Shown here: positions 1 to 10,120 of the stretch, one piece after another | Position numbering within the stretch: the stretch's first letter is position 1 | Layout: each line of letters starts with the position of its first letter | Source: Porpolomopsis calyptriformis | Lineage: Eukaryota; Basidiomycota; Agaricomycetes; Agaricales; Hygrophoraceae | Reading direction: 5' to 3' | Length of the DNA: 64,000 bases | NCBI GenBank assembly: GCA_951640195.1 | Contig: OX621174.1 | Coordinates: 1,116,001-1,180,000, forward strand | The notes under the pieces: model-generated | Databases searched by the model: none | Seen by the model: the letters and a program-made list of their open reading frames with translations, nothing else | What the model was told of the DNA's origin: nothing | Translations under genes and position numbers: made by a program

Positions 1-1205
1 CGTCATGATCTGCAAGTTTGGCAAGCTCGCCAGGCGGAATTCACTCGCCGGTATCGCTTCCTTATTTAAAGATAAAAAGGATAAAGACGATGGCGACAGC
101 AGCAAGGCCAGTAAGAAAGGCAAGAAGAGTGGGAAAGGTGAGGCCAGTGCCGCCAGCGTATCCCATGTTACCACCGAATTGGATCAGATGGGTAGTGGCG
201 ATTGGAGCTCCGGAGGGAAGATGAGTGGACTCAGTCCTACCGCCAAATTGGCTAGGCAACATACCTTGAAGACCAATGCCGAGGCTGCGGCTAAGGCCAA
301 GGCCCAGCAAGAGGCCTCGGATGCCGCTGCAGCTGTGGCTGCCAAGAAAAAGACGCGTGGAGTCGTAAACGGTGCCAGAACGCCAGTGACGTGGGATAAG
401 AGTACGACCGCGAGACACACCCCACCCTTTAAGCAAGGTGCGACCGCAAAGATGACTGAGGATGGGACCCTAGTCCTGGTCGAGGAAGAGGAGGAGGAAG
501 AGGAAGAGTCGGCGAGTGACGATGGAAGTGGTGACGAGCATTATGGACATGGTTCCCGGAATGTCCATAACGATAGGTGGGATGAGGATGAGGACCCGGA
601 GTGGGCCCAGGGAGAAGAGGACAAGGATCTCACGATCAGAGTAGGCCTAGAGAGGGCTAGTCTTGGGGGGGGGGAGGACGAGGAGATGTTATCATGGGCT
701 GTCGATGTCAGGCGGAGTGTGGACAACACGAGACAACCGTCAAAAGGGATTCTGAAAGGCAAATTTTCCAATCTTTATAAATCCCTATCCTTTTACTGAT
801 TTTCCACCCAGACGCAGGGTTGTACAACCAACAAGCATTTCTTATGGATTCGATACCCCACCGGACTCGTGCCAACTCGTACAACTCGCACCCTGGCCAA
901 TCCTCGGAACTCAGGCCCTTGGCTCACATCCCATCTCCCAATCCGGACCATATCGATGGTCTCCATAGACATCCTTCTCATTCGTCCCCACACTCGCATT
1001 CCTCCATCACCACTATAATCAGCTCCAACAGCCCAGCTCCCACACTCCCACCACTTTCGTTCCAACTCTCTGATGGACTGGGGTTAGATTCCTCCATCAA
1101 AACGGAGCCCTGCTCCCCTGATCACGCACTGACACCCCACCACCCCCCTGAAAAGTCCCTTTTCAACTACCCCACTCTAAACCCATCAGCGCCAGCATTA
1201 CCGAC
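1..1205 (+). pseudogene. Bni4-like host gene, 5' part (exons up to the retrotransposon insertion)
   Basis: The reading frame is open from the left edge, so the ATG at 5 need not be the true start. One exon runs to 758 and the next from 812 to 1205. The protein is low-complexity: a Lys/Ala/Ser-rich N-terminal part, a run of glutamates near residue 160, and a Ser/Pro/His-rich second exon. The frame is cut at 1205 by an LTR retrotransposon and resumes in frame at 14789. The distal part carries a conserved C-terminal block (KRLAFATNLSVYDTF, then YDRRSEP) that I recall from Bni4/Afr1-type fungal proteins. Those proteins target the PP1 phosphatase (Glc7) to the bud neck or septum through an RVxF-like motif. 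The upstream half alone would not be recognisable. The assignment rests on memory of the family, and gene inactivation is inferred from the 13.6-kb insertion. Confidence 0.5.
759..811 (+). other. GC-AG intron in the Bni4-like gene
   Basis: The exon reads ...AAAG at 755-758, followed by GCAAAT. A branch-like ACTGAT lies at 795-800 and the acceptor CCACCCAG ends at 811. Removing these 53 nt joins the upstream frame (phase 1) exactly to the downstream open frame that contains YNQQAFLMD. The nearby GT at 739 would put the second exon out of frame, so the GC donor is preferred. This is inferred from phase and length only. Confidence 0.55.
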
Positions 1206-1531
1206 TGTCACGGACACTTTTTTCTTTTTTCTTTTAGTCATACCTGATTAGTCTTTATTCTGTTTACCCTTCCGCTTTACCGCTTTATATATAGAGACTA
1301 GTCACATGTACTTTCTTTCCGACTCTTCATGGGTCACATTCCGTATTCTGCTTTGTAATTGTCCATACGACTGACTCATGTTGACTCAGGTAGTTAGTAT
1401 ATAAAGCCTGATCTCTAGTTAGTAGGTTAAGTTCGATTCCTAGTTAGCTCCCTCACTCTTTAGTCGAATTCCATTTCCTCATCAGCCCCCCAACGTGAGA
1501 AGTAAAAACCTTTGACTACCGAATCATAACA
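1206..1531 (+). repeat. 5' LTR of A1
   Basis: The 326-bp repeat runs from TGTCACGG to CATAACA and matches 14463-14788. It carries a T-rich start, two TGACTCA motifs, TATATAAAG and a conserved GAAGTAAAAACC box near its 3' end. The last motif recurs as GAAGTAAAAC in the LTRs of families B and C. Confidence 0.93.
1372..1439 (+). promoter_or_regulatory. LTR A promoter: two TGACTCA motifs, TATA box, presumed RNA start
   Basis: TGACTCA occurs at 1372-1378 and 1382-1388, and TATATAAAG at 1398-1406. AAGTTCGATTC at 1429-1439 lies 31 nt after the start of the TATA box, where transcription should begin. TGACTCA is the classic Gcn4/AP-1-type bZIP site. The spacing is seen in the sequence; regulation by a bZIP factor is inferred. 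Confidence 0.55.
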
Positions 1532-1532
1532 A

Positions 1533-1543
1533 GAATTGAACTT
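1533..1543 (+). other. Primer-binding site of A1 (self-priming type)
   Basis: GAATTGAACTT lies one base inside the LTR and is complementary to AAGTTCGATTC (1429-1439) except for one G-U pair. No TGG complementary to a tRNA CCA end is present. The A2 copy shows the perfect version (27660-27670 against 27766-27776). Confidence 0.65.
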
Positions 1544-1706
1544 CCTTCTTGCGCAACAAATCACTCTCACTCTGGATCCCACTGAAGACTTAACAAGGTC
1601 AATCTTTTCGTCTGCGGATTCAGATACTCCCTTTCAACCAATAGTATTCCAAACCCCTGCACAATCCATCATCCCTCTTTCCCCCTCGTCATCATCACTA
1701 ACCTCA

Positions 1707-2411
1707 ATGTCTCAACAAGAGTATGAAGCCGAACAATCCGTTCCTGCACCGGGACCCAGCAACATTCCCCCCACCATTCAAGAAGAAGAAGAAGATGTCG
1801 TCCCATTCAACATGGAACAAGAGCTCAAAGATCTGAGAGCACAAATCGACCAGTTCCGTGGCTGGTATTATAATGAGGTCAACCTCAACGATGAACTTTG
1901 TAAAGAGCTAAAAGCCCTCAAAGAAGGTCAACAAGAAGAATATGAACCAGCCACCCCTCCCCCACGACAACAATCTATGCTTCGGGGACCTGGGCTTTCC
2001 CCATCAAACCCTTTCGTTTACGCCCCAAGAAGAACTCAATCTGTCCAACCCCCTTTCCAACCATCCTTTTCCACCCGACCCCAACCAACTACCCAGATGA
2101 CTGCTCCCCCTGTACTTCCTGCCCCTACCAAAATTAAAATTGCCGATCCGACCGAATACGATGGAACTCCAGAGAAGCTAGAGGACTTCATTCACCAATG
2201 TCGACTCAACTTTGTGGTCAAAGACTACAACGATAAACAGAAGGTCATCTATACGCTCTCCTATCTCAGTGACGGCAACCCACGGGCTTGGGGATGACTG
2301 TTTACAGAGATGGTTGACGGAACGAGGAACCACGTGTGGAACTATGCAACATTTTTGGACAAATTTTGAGAAGCATTTGGAAGGATCAACCCAGCGGCGA
2401 AAGCACGGATC
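1707..2411 (+). pseudogene. Gag of A1, N-terminal part
   Basis: The frame starts at the ATG beginning MSQQEYEAEQ. It encodes an acidic stretch, a predicted coiled coil (QELKDLRAQIDQF), a Pro/Gln-rich linker and the start of the capsid domain (KIADPTEYDGTPEKLEDFIHQC). A TGA at 2295-2297 interrupts it, and the frame is then cut at 2411 by element B1. The gag resumes at 9401. The frame is also open upstream of the ATG almost back to the LTR, so a non-AUG start is possible. Compared with copy A2 the protein is collinear, and A2 carries the same TGA after RAWG. Confidence 0.85.
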
Positions 2412-2770
2412 TGTCAGAGATATATTTTTTCTTTTTCCTTTGCTCGTCTATTCCTATTTACATCAGACAGTTTACATCAATAGCCGCTTAGCCACCCAAG
2501 CTCCGCTTAGTAATAGAAGGTGACCAAGCCATATCTATATTTAGTCTACCATCACTCTCCTTATCTACATGACTCATCCATAGTCGTTACGACTCACACA
2601 TAGTCAGTATGACTCATACTTAGCTAGTATATAAAGCTAGCAGTAGATAGACTTAGGATAAGTCTGTTTCTTTCGTTAACACCCCAATCAGTAGTCTTCC
2701 AACCCTTTAAAACCCTACACCCAGAGCCTGAAGTAAAACCTTGCGATCAACCCTAGACTGCCGTCTAACA
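2412..2770 (+). repeat. 5' LTR of B1
   Basis: The 359-bp repeat runs TGTCAGAGATAT to TCTAACA and matches 9037-9395, 17249-17607 and the minus-strand solo copy at 50398-50763. Confidence 0.94.
2570..2672 (+). promoter_or_regulatory. LTR B promoter: TGACTCA motifs, TATA box, presumed RNA start
   Basis: TGACTCA lies at 2570-2576 and 2610-2616, with a related ACGACTCA between them. TATATAAAG is at 2628-2636. AAGTCTGTTTCTT starts at 2660, 32 nt after the TATA start, and is the presumed 5' end of the genomic RNA. Confidence 0.55.
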
Positions 2771-2782
2771 AGAAACAGACTT
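2770..2782 (+). other. Primer-binding site of B1 (self-priming type)
   Basis: AAGAAACAGACTT is a perfect 13-nt reverse complement of 2660-2672, the presumed RNA 5' end. It overlaps the last LTR base. The pairing differs from that of families A and C on both strands. Confidence 0.7.
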
Positions 2783-2950
2783 CCTTCTTGCTCACTCCAC
2801 GCTATACAACCCCTACTCTGTCTGGCCAGTGCTGAAGGTCTTCACCCATGAGATCAATTTCACCACCCAGACATTAACATCGATTAGGCTTGCTCTCTCC
2901 CCTTGTATTCCCATCAAGCCCCCCAATATCCAACTGCCACCATTCCACCA

Positions 2951-4372
2951 ATGGTTTTGACTCGTTCATCATCCACTATCCCTCACCCTGCTATCCCTCT
3001 CTCCCAGGAAGGCTCTCTCCCTCCTGCCCCAGCTCCCATCCCCGACGAGATGGTTGACCCTGCCCAAGAAGAAGAAGAACAAGAAGAAGAAGAACAAGCA
3101 GGTCCCTCTCACTCAAAAGGGAAAGGTCGAGCTGAGGACAATGATGAGGATGAAGAAGAAGATCCATGCGTAGCCTTCGAGATCATGAAGCAGGATTATC
3201 AACAATTGCTGCAGGTCCAACAAGACCAAGCGCAAGCGAGTCATAGAATCGAACAACAACTCCAAGTATTGATGGCCAACCTCATAGGCCCCCAACCTGT
3301 CCCTGCCCCTCTTGGGCTATTCCCACAACCTCTCCAAGCACCCCCAGTATTCCCCCAACCTGTCCCTGCCCCTGCCCCTGTCCCTGCCCCTGCCCCTGCC
3401 CCCGCCAAGATCAAAATGAACCCTCCTGACGAATTCTCTGGTGATCCCACCAAGCTTCGCAATTTCCTGCGTCAAGTGAAGCTGAACCATTTGGGATGAC
3501 CAGGAATCTCAGAGGCCGACAAGATTATCTATGCCTTGTCGTTTATGATTGGAGGAAATGCAGAACCATGGGCTGAGCGTCAAGTGGACGCTTACACAAC
3601 GTTGAACTGGGTTGGTGCCGATTGGGCTATCTTTGAACAAGCCCTTACCCGAGACTTTGGAGACTTGGACCCCAAGTCAACTGCTCAACTGAAGATCAAG
3701 GACGTCAAGCAGTTCAACAAGAGTGCAGAGGAGTATAACATTAATTTCAATCGATGGGCCCATGATACTGGATACGGACAAGAAGCTTTGACAACTTTAT
3801 ATAAAGATGGACTCAACCCCTCCCTTTTGTGACAGATCTACCTTTCAGATCGTCAACCCACCACCCTCTTTGAATGGCAGTCTCGTGCTGCTGAACTTGA
3901 CAGACGATATCGAGAATTTTTGGCTAGAACATCTTCTAAGCCCCAGACTCGCAACACTCGCATCACCAACACCCCCTACCGACAAGGACCACCTGCTGGT
4001 CCCTCCACCTATTCCAACCCTGCTGCCCCCAGAATCAAACAAGAAGAAAAGCCTGCTTCACTAGGAGGAATTCCCAAAGGAGCATGTTTCAACTGTGGAC
4101 GATTTGGCCACTTTGCCAGTTCTTGTCCCAATGCTCCTAGGACGAGTACTTCTGGTTCTGGAAGCCGCCCCTTCACCCCAGCAGCTAGAGGTCGTGGAGG
4201 AAAGAAACCCGGTCGAGGAAGAAATGTTCGAGTTCTGGAGACCTCAGCCTCGATTGAGGAGGTCAACTCCAATGAAGATTCTCATCAAGACTTCAAGAAG
4301 TGTGGTATCGTCAACTGGGAGCCTAAGAGGAAAGAAGAGCTGAAGAGAGCTTTGGAGAAACAGGGTTTTTGA
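2951..4372 (+). pseudogene. Gag of B1
   Basis: The frame starts with MVLTRSSSTIP. It encodes a Glu-rich region, a short coiled coil, a long Pro/Ala/Val repeat (residues about 125-155), a capsid domain (KIKMNPPDEFSGDPTKL) and one CCHC zinc knuckle, CFNCGRFGHFASSC, then ends ...KQGF. Two in-frame TGA codons (3497-3499 and 3830-3832) interrupt it. The second is CGA in copy B2, so it is a C-to-T change. The gag stop TGA (4370-4372) follows a slippery heptamer directly. Confidence 0.88.
4363..4369 (+). promoter_or_regulatory. -1 frameshift site GGGTTTT at the end of the B1 gag
   Basis: The gag frame reads CAG GGT TTT TGA, so G GGT TTT fits X XXY YYZ. Pol continues in the -1 frame from TTG at 4369. 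The stop codon follows the heptamer with no spacer. Confidence 0.65.
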
Positions 4373-7300
4373 ACAGTCCGGACAATAGCTCATGCGTTGC
4401 GGACTCCTTTCCTATGTGTACCACTATCCCTATGCAATCTATTTCCCAAATTCTTGGTGCACTTGATTCGAGCAAAGAAGCTTTAACCATCCCCCTCTGG
4501 TTGGAAACCACAGACACTGGTAGACGAATTGCCGCCAGTGCATTGATAGACTCTGGCGCCTCTGGATGCTTTATAAACTGGAATTTCGTGCAGGAGTGCG
4601 ATATCCCTTTTTATCGATTGGAAGGACCAATCCCCGTGCGGAACGCAGATGGGACAGATAACCGAGGAGGTCCTATCGAATATGCTGTAGACCTGTGGTT
4701 GGAGACGCCAGATTTTCCTAGGGAATGAACCCATTTGGAAGTGACGAATTTAGGAGATATGATACAGGTTATCCTCGGCTACCCGTGGCTCAAACGTAAT
4801 GATCCCCTGGTTGACTGGAAGGCTGGAACACTGACTTCACGTCAGACTGTGGCCCCAACCAAGACTTCTCAGGCTGGAGTGATAGTGTCACGAGTAGGCT
4901 CTACGTTGAATGGCGACTCCTACGCCAAGATTATCAGATTGGTCTCACTGGGAGACCATGCAAGACCCACTACTGTGGAGGAAGATATGAAGAAGTATGT
5001 GCCGAAGAAATACTGGAGGCACTGGAAGGTGTTTATGAAGACCACCTTCAATGAACTTCCCCCACGACGACCAGAATTTGACCATGCGATCGATCTCGAA
5101 CCTACCTTTAGACCCAAAATCGGAAAGGTGTACAAACTCACTGAGTACGAACAGGGGAAGCTGAATGAGTTCCTGGAGGAACAACTTGCAAGTGGACGAA
5201 TACGACGATCAAACTCCAAACAAGCTGCCTCGTTCTTCTTTGCTGCCAAAGGTGAAGAAGTTAATGCCCAAGGACAAGATGCTGGACTACGTCCAATCCA
5301 AGACTATCGCTATCTGAATGCTCACACAATCCCAGATGCCTATCCCTTACCTCTCATCTCTGAGATTATTCAACAGACCAAGTTATCAGAAGCGGAACTG
5401 TTCACAGTCATGGATATCCGATGGGGCTTTAACAATATTCGTATCAAAGAAGGAGACGAATGGAAAGGAGCCTTCAACACTCGACGAGGGCTGTTCGAGC
5501 CCACCGTTATGTTCTTTGGAATGCGAAACTCGCCTGCCTCCTTCCAACGAATGATCGACGTTCTCTTCAAAGAGGTTATCGATTCCAAGCAGGTCCATAT
5601 CTATATTGACGATATCCTGATCATGGGAAAGGACCTCACTGAACTCACCTATTGGACGGAATGAACTCTAGAGATCATGGAGAAGAATCAACTGTCCTGC
5701 AAACCCGTCAAGTGCCAGTTCGAGAAAAAGGAAGTGATTTATCTGGGGATGATGATCTCAAAAGGCCACATTGCTATTAACCCCAAGAAGGTTGAGGCGA
5801 TCAGAACCTGGCCTATCCCCCAGAAGAAACGAGATCTCCAATCCTTCCTTGGCACTGCCAACTTTTGGCGGAGGTTTATCAAGGATTACTCCCTGATTGC
5901 TCATCCTCTTAATGAGCTCCTACGAAAGGATCAAGAATGGATTTGGACCCCTAAGCAACAACGTGCTTTTGATACCCTCAAGAATGCGCTTACCTCTGCT
6001 CCTGTCTTGAGGACCCCGAAGCCAGACCTTCCTTACCTTCTGGAGACGGATGCTTCTGGTGTTGCACTGGGTGCAGTCTTGACCCAGAAAGAGAATAACG
6101 AAGAAGATTGGTATCCCATTGGCTTCTACTCCAAGACCCTCCTCCCAGCTGAATGAAATTACCCCACCCATGACCAAGAGCTTTTGGCCATCATATCTGC
6201 CTTGAATGAATGGAGATACCTTCTACAAGGGACACAACAGCCTATTATAATCAAGACTGATAACCAGTCCCTCCAATATTTCATGACCAGTCATCAACTC
6301 TCCAGACGTCAGGCTAGATGGTCTGAGTTTTTAGCTTGCTTTTGGTTCAGAATCAGCTACCAGCCTAGAATCAAGAATAAGGCTGATAGACTCTCCAAAC
6401 ATCCAGATCATTACCCGGAGTCTTATGAGGAGGTGGAGGACAAGGTCCTTCTGCCAAAAGAACTTTTTGTCAATGCGCTTTTCATCAATGCGATTATCAG
6501 TTTATCATCCCCCAACTTTTTATCCAAGCTTTGCTTTCATTCCCCCCTACCCCTTGAGATCATGGCCAAAATTGAAGATCCCTCTTCCGGATACACCCAT
6601 GTAGATGGCATTGTGTGCGATGCTGGAGATCGTATAGTTGTGCCAAAGGATGTATCTTTGCGCACAGAAATTATTCGATTGACCCACGACACACCCACTG
6701 GTGGCCATCCCAGCATTGAGAAGACGAAGGAACTGCTCCTCCATAATTATACATGGGAAGGTGCCCCACAAGATATCACCAATTACGTGAAGTCCTGCCT
6801 TGCTTGTCAACAGACCAAGGTTTATCCACAGAAACCCACTGGACTTCTCCAACCGTTACCCCCTCCTACTAAACTGTGGCAACAGATCACTGCTGATCTA
6901 ATCGTGGAACTCCCTAATTCAAAAGGATTTGATGCTATTCTAGTTGTGGTGGACAGATTCACCAAACGGGCTCACTTCATCCCAACAACTGGAAACCTGT
7001 CTGCTAAAGGAACTGCTGCGCTGTTTCAAGAACATGTCTGGAAGCACCATGGATGGCCAGAGAAGATCATTACCAATCGAGGAACCCAATTCTCATCGAA
7101 GTTCGCTACGTCATTGAATGAACTCCTAGGAACCACTTCTGGGCTTTCTACTGCCTATCACCCATAAACAGATGGACAAACCGAATGAACCAATCAAGAG
7201 TTAGAGCAGTACGTACGGCTCTACACTAACTTCATGCAAGACGATTGGAAAGATTGGTTAGCTCTGGCGGAGTTCGCTTATAACAACCGAGAACATTCCT

Positions 7301-7950
7301 CCACTCACCAATCCCCCTTCTGGCTTGAATATGGCTGACACCCTCACACCCCCTTATCAGTTCCAACCCAAACCTCAAATCCCAATGCCAACGAGTTTTA
7401 CGTGCAGCTTACTAGAGCTAGAGAGAATGCTGAAGAGTCTCTTCAAAAGACCACTAACTCAATGAAGCTCTATGCCGATCGAAAACGTCAAAAGGAACCC
7501 ACATTTTACGAAGGACAAAGGGTCTGGCTTGATGCCAAGAATTTGAAAACTGGCCGGCCCGCAAAGAAACTGGATGTCTGCTGGCTCGGACCTTTTATAA
7601 TTCTAAAACAAGTATCGCCTGTGGCTTACCGACTAAAGCTACCGCTGTCATGGAGGATTCATCCCGTGTTTCACGTTTCGCTACTCAAGGCTCTAGAAGA
7701 GAATCTCGATCTCCACCCCCCAATCGGAGAAGATGACAATCTCCGACCACCTCCGGATGTGATCGAAGGAGAGCCCGAGTATGAAGTGGAACGTATTCTC
7801 AATCACACCCCAGGAAAACGGAACCGACAATACCTAATCAAGTGGAAAGGCTACCTGATAGAGGCAGCCACCTGGGAACCACGATGGAACCTCAAGCATG
7901 CAAAAGACGTCTTAATGAATTATGAAAAGTCTATTCAAGTGGCGATTTAA
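4369..7950 (+). pseudogene. Pol polyprotein of B1
   Basis: One frame encodes the whole chromoviral pol. Visible in order are an aspartic protease (LIDSGASGCFIN), reverse transcriptase (MDIRWGFNNIRI, FFGMRNSPASFQRM, YIDDILI), RNase H (LETDASGVALGAVL), the integrase HHCC zinc domain and the integrase core (ADLIVELP; NRGTQF where other copies have DRG). A C-terminal chromodomain follows (EYEVERILNHT, YLIKWKGYLIEAATWEP). Nonsense codons interrupt the frame at 4726, 5662, 6154, 7165, 7186 and 7336. The flanking codons show they replace CGA or CAA. No frameshift is needed to read through the whole. Confidence 0.9.
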
Positions 7951-8064
7951 CTCTCTTTTATGAATACTACTGACATCACGATCGTTGAATCTCCTTTTCT
8001 CCTTTTCAATCTCCGATGATTATAAGGACTTCCCCTTCCCGACAATCATCAAAAGAAGCACGAA

Positions 8065-8757
8065 ATGCCCCGCCAAGTTCTTTATGCTCGCAAGTCGACT
8101 GGGAGGTGTCCACCTCGAGGGAACCCCACTGCTTCTACCTCCAACCTTCCCCCTGACTCCTCTTCCTCCTCTTCCTCATCTGACAGCATCTTGGTTACCC
8201 GGCAGTTCAAGAAGCTGAGACGACGTACCGACACTATCGACAAGCCGGGACGAAACCGTAACTACCGAGGGCTCCCCTTTGCCAAGGTTGAGCACCTATC
8301 TGGGTGCCCCGAAACCTACGTCCCTTTTATCTCTGGAGCACGTCGATGCAAACTTAACTACGACTGTCACTGGTACACGTTCGACAAGGACAGCGACTTT
8401 GACGACAAGAAGAATCAACTCGAAGATTGGCTGGAGGCATACCAAGTTGGGCGCCAACTTTTGATGGTTATACCAGACCAGGACGAATCCAACGTCACCA
8501 CCCCCACTATCCCCGAAGACCCCATCTCACACCGCATCCATCGCGTTGCCGACCGACTCTATACTGCCCGGAACGGGTACCGCTCGATGATGGATGCCAA
8601 GTACGAAAGGATCCTTGACCTGGAGGAGAATGCTGTGATGTGTAGGGAGCTGGCTGAAACTTGGTTGCGACGTGCCCGGGAGTTGGATGGCCGTTACCAC
8701 TGGTTTGACCCAGATGGACACCTGCTTCAACCCCCAGTTTATGATGGCGCGACCTAG
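8065..8757 (+). CDS. Third ORF of B1 with a histone-H3-tail-like N-terminus
   Basis: This 230-residue ORF is uninterrupted. It begins 115 nt after the pol stop with its own ATG (MPRQVLYARKSTG). Residues 8-13, ARKSTG, match the histone H3 sequence around K9 in the same register from the initiator Met, and PPR follows where H3 has APR. Next come a Ser-rich stretch, a basic patch (KKLRRR), a middle region with Cys and Trp residues and a probable helical or coiled-coil segment (RVADRLYTARNGYRSMMDAKYERILDLEENA). I do not recognise a known domain in the body. By position it corresponds to the third ORFs of families A, C and D. Function is unknown. An open frame in an otherwise nonsense-ridden element suggests either constraint or chance. 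Confidence 0.7.
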   Translation: MPRQVLYARKSTGRCPPRGNPTASTSNLPPDSSSSSSSSDSILVTRQFKKLRRRTDTIDKPGRNRNYRGLPFAKVEHLSGCPETYVPFISGARRCKLNYDCHWYTFDKDSDFDDKKNQLEDWLEAYQVGRQLLMVIPDQDESNVTTPTIPEDPISHRIHRVADRLYTARNGYRSMMDAKYERILDLEENAVMCRELAETWLRRARELDGRYHWFDPDGHLLQPPVYDGAT

Positions 8758-9036
8758 GGACCGGATGCTGTTCCTGAACGAACAGTATTCCTTACACCTC
8801 CCTTCTGGATGTGTGGTTAGAGAAGGTGATATCTACTGGAGAGTTGAGGAAAAGCATACCTAGTGGATAGTCTTTGATCCGACAACTATCCACTCATCCC
8901 TCCTCTTCATCGCTCACCCATCTCATCACCCCTCTACCCACCTCTACCATCCCTTTACACCTCCCCTTGACACCCTTCCTTCGCTTCGAAGGGTCTTCTC
9001 AAAATTCGGTATGAATTTCCTTTTTGTGGAGGTGAA
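8758..9036 (+). other. 3' untranslated part of B1
   Basis: No gene is seen. It ends in the degenerate hairpin AAATTCG-GTA-TGAATTT (9002-9018) and a weakly purine-rich GTGGAGGTGAA before the 3' LTR. Confidence 0.6.
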
Positions 9037-9395
9037 TGTCAGAGATATATTTTTTCTTTTTCCTTTGCTTGTCTATTCCTATTTACATCAGACAGTTTAC
9101 ATCAATAGCCGCTTAGCCACCCAAGCTCCGCTTAGTAATAGAAGGTGACAAAGCCATATCTATATTTAGTCTACCATCACTCTCCTTATCTACATGACTC
9201 ATCCATAGTCGTTACGACTCACACGTAGTCAGTATGACTCATACTTAGCTAGTATATAAAGCTAGCAGTAGATAGACTTAGGATAAGTCTGTTTCTTTCA
9301 TTAACACCCCAATCAGTAGTCTTCCAACCCTTTAAAACCCTACACCCAGAGCCTGAAGTAAAACCTTGCGATCAACCCTAGACTGCCGTCTAACA
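9037..9395 (+). repeat. 3' LTR of B1
   Basis: This is a near-identical 359-bp copy of 2412-2770, followed by the GGATC target duplication and then by the interrupted A1 gag. Confidence 0.94.
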
Positions 9396-9400
9396 GGATC

Positions 9401-10120
9401 GAGCTAGAGAAAGTAAAGATGACAGGAACAATAGAAGACTACAACCTTCGGTTTATGCAACATGCGACAAGAACTGAGTACAACGAGGCTGCCCTTCTTC
9501 AGTTTTACAAAGCCAGACTCCCCCAGCCAATCCGAACATGGATTTACTTGATGGATAATATGCCGTCAACTTTGCTGGATTGGATGATGAAAGCGGCCCA
9601 ATTTGAAGAACAGTACCAGGAACAGCGAGCTGAACAAGCATTGTGGTCAAGTCGGGATTAAAAAGGAAAGAAGTCCGAAACCAAATCGAATCCCCAAGGA
9701 AACCCTTCCTGCTCCACCACCACTACTTCATCCCTGATCAAACAAGAATCAAGAGAAGCCTCTCTCAAAACTGCGAAACGAGACAACTCCTCCATTACTT
9801 GCTACAACTGTGGCAAAAAAGGACACTACGCCAATGAATGTTGAAGCCCACGCGCTGAAGATGTTCCGGCACGTCAAGAGACCTCAACTTCTACTCGAGG
9901 AAAAGGAGGAAATTGCGGTCGAGGTAAAGGACGAAATGTCCGAATGATCAATCGGGTTGATACAGAAGAATCGGAAGCGCGGATAGAGGAAGTACCAGAG
10001 GATGACGAGAAAGAGAAAAGAATAGCGAAGGACAACTTGAAGGATATGGGAATCACGAATTGGGACAAGGAGAGATGGGCTGCGCTAGCTCGAGCGTTAA
10101 AAGAGCAAAAGGATTTTTAG
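9401..10120 (+). pseudogene. Gag of A1, C-terminal part
   Basis: It continues the A1 gag after B1 (ELEKVKMTGTIEDYNLRF). It contains the rest of the capsid domain and a zinc knuckle, CYNCGKKGHYANEC, then ends ...KEQKDF. TAA at 9659 (CAA in A2) and TGA at 9841 (CGA in A2) interrupt it. It stops at TAG 10118-10120, immediately after GGATTTT. Confidence 0.85.
10111..10117 (+). promoter_or_regulatory. -1 frameshift site GGATTTT at the end of the A1 gag
   Basis: The gag frame reads AAG GAT TTT TAG, and pol lies in the -1 frame. G GAT TTT resembles known GGATTTA-type slippery heptamers. The same site is present in A2 (26084-26090, minus strand). Confidence 0.6.

Larger units (their letters stand above)
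2412..9395 (+). mobile_element. Ty3/gypsy chromovirus B1, nested in the gag of A1
   Basis: Two 359-bp LTRs (2412-2770 and 9037-9395) start TGTCAGAG and end TCTAACA. They are flanked by the duplicated GGATC (2407-2411 and 9396-9400). The 6984-bp element has gag, pol in the -1 frame with a chromodomain, and a third ORF. Its frames are continuous, and the damage is almost only nonsense codons (TGA and one TAA), so it was probably functional not long before its decay. Confidence 0.94.

Noticed and set aside
62..436. Minus-strand gene over the Bni4-like exon
   Set aside because: The plus-strand frame has biased, protein-like content and splices in phase; the minus frame has no recognisable features.
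1531..1550. tRNA-primed PBS
   Set aside because: No TGG follows the LTR, and the site is complementary to the element's own presumed RNA start in three families.
3497..7340. Use of TGA as a sense codon (alternative genetic code or systematic recoding)
   Set aside because: Most internal stops in the elements are TGA, but several of them are CGA in a sister copy, which fits C-to-T decay. The NTPase gene appears to end naturally at TGA. CAA-to-TAA changes also occur.
9001..9036. Rho-independent terminator at the hairpin before the B1 3' LTR
   Set aside because: Bacterial terminators do not apply here; the hairpin is a conserved element feature found at the same place in A and C.
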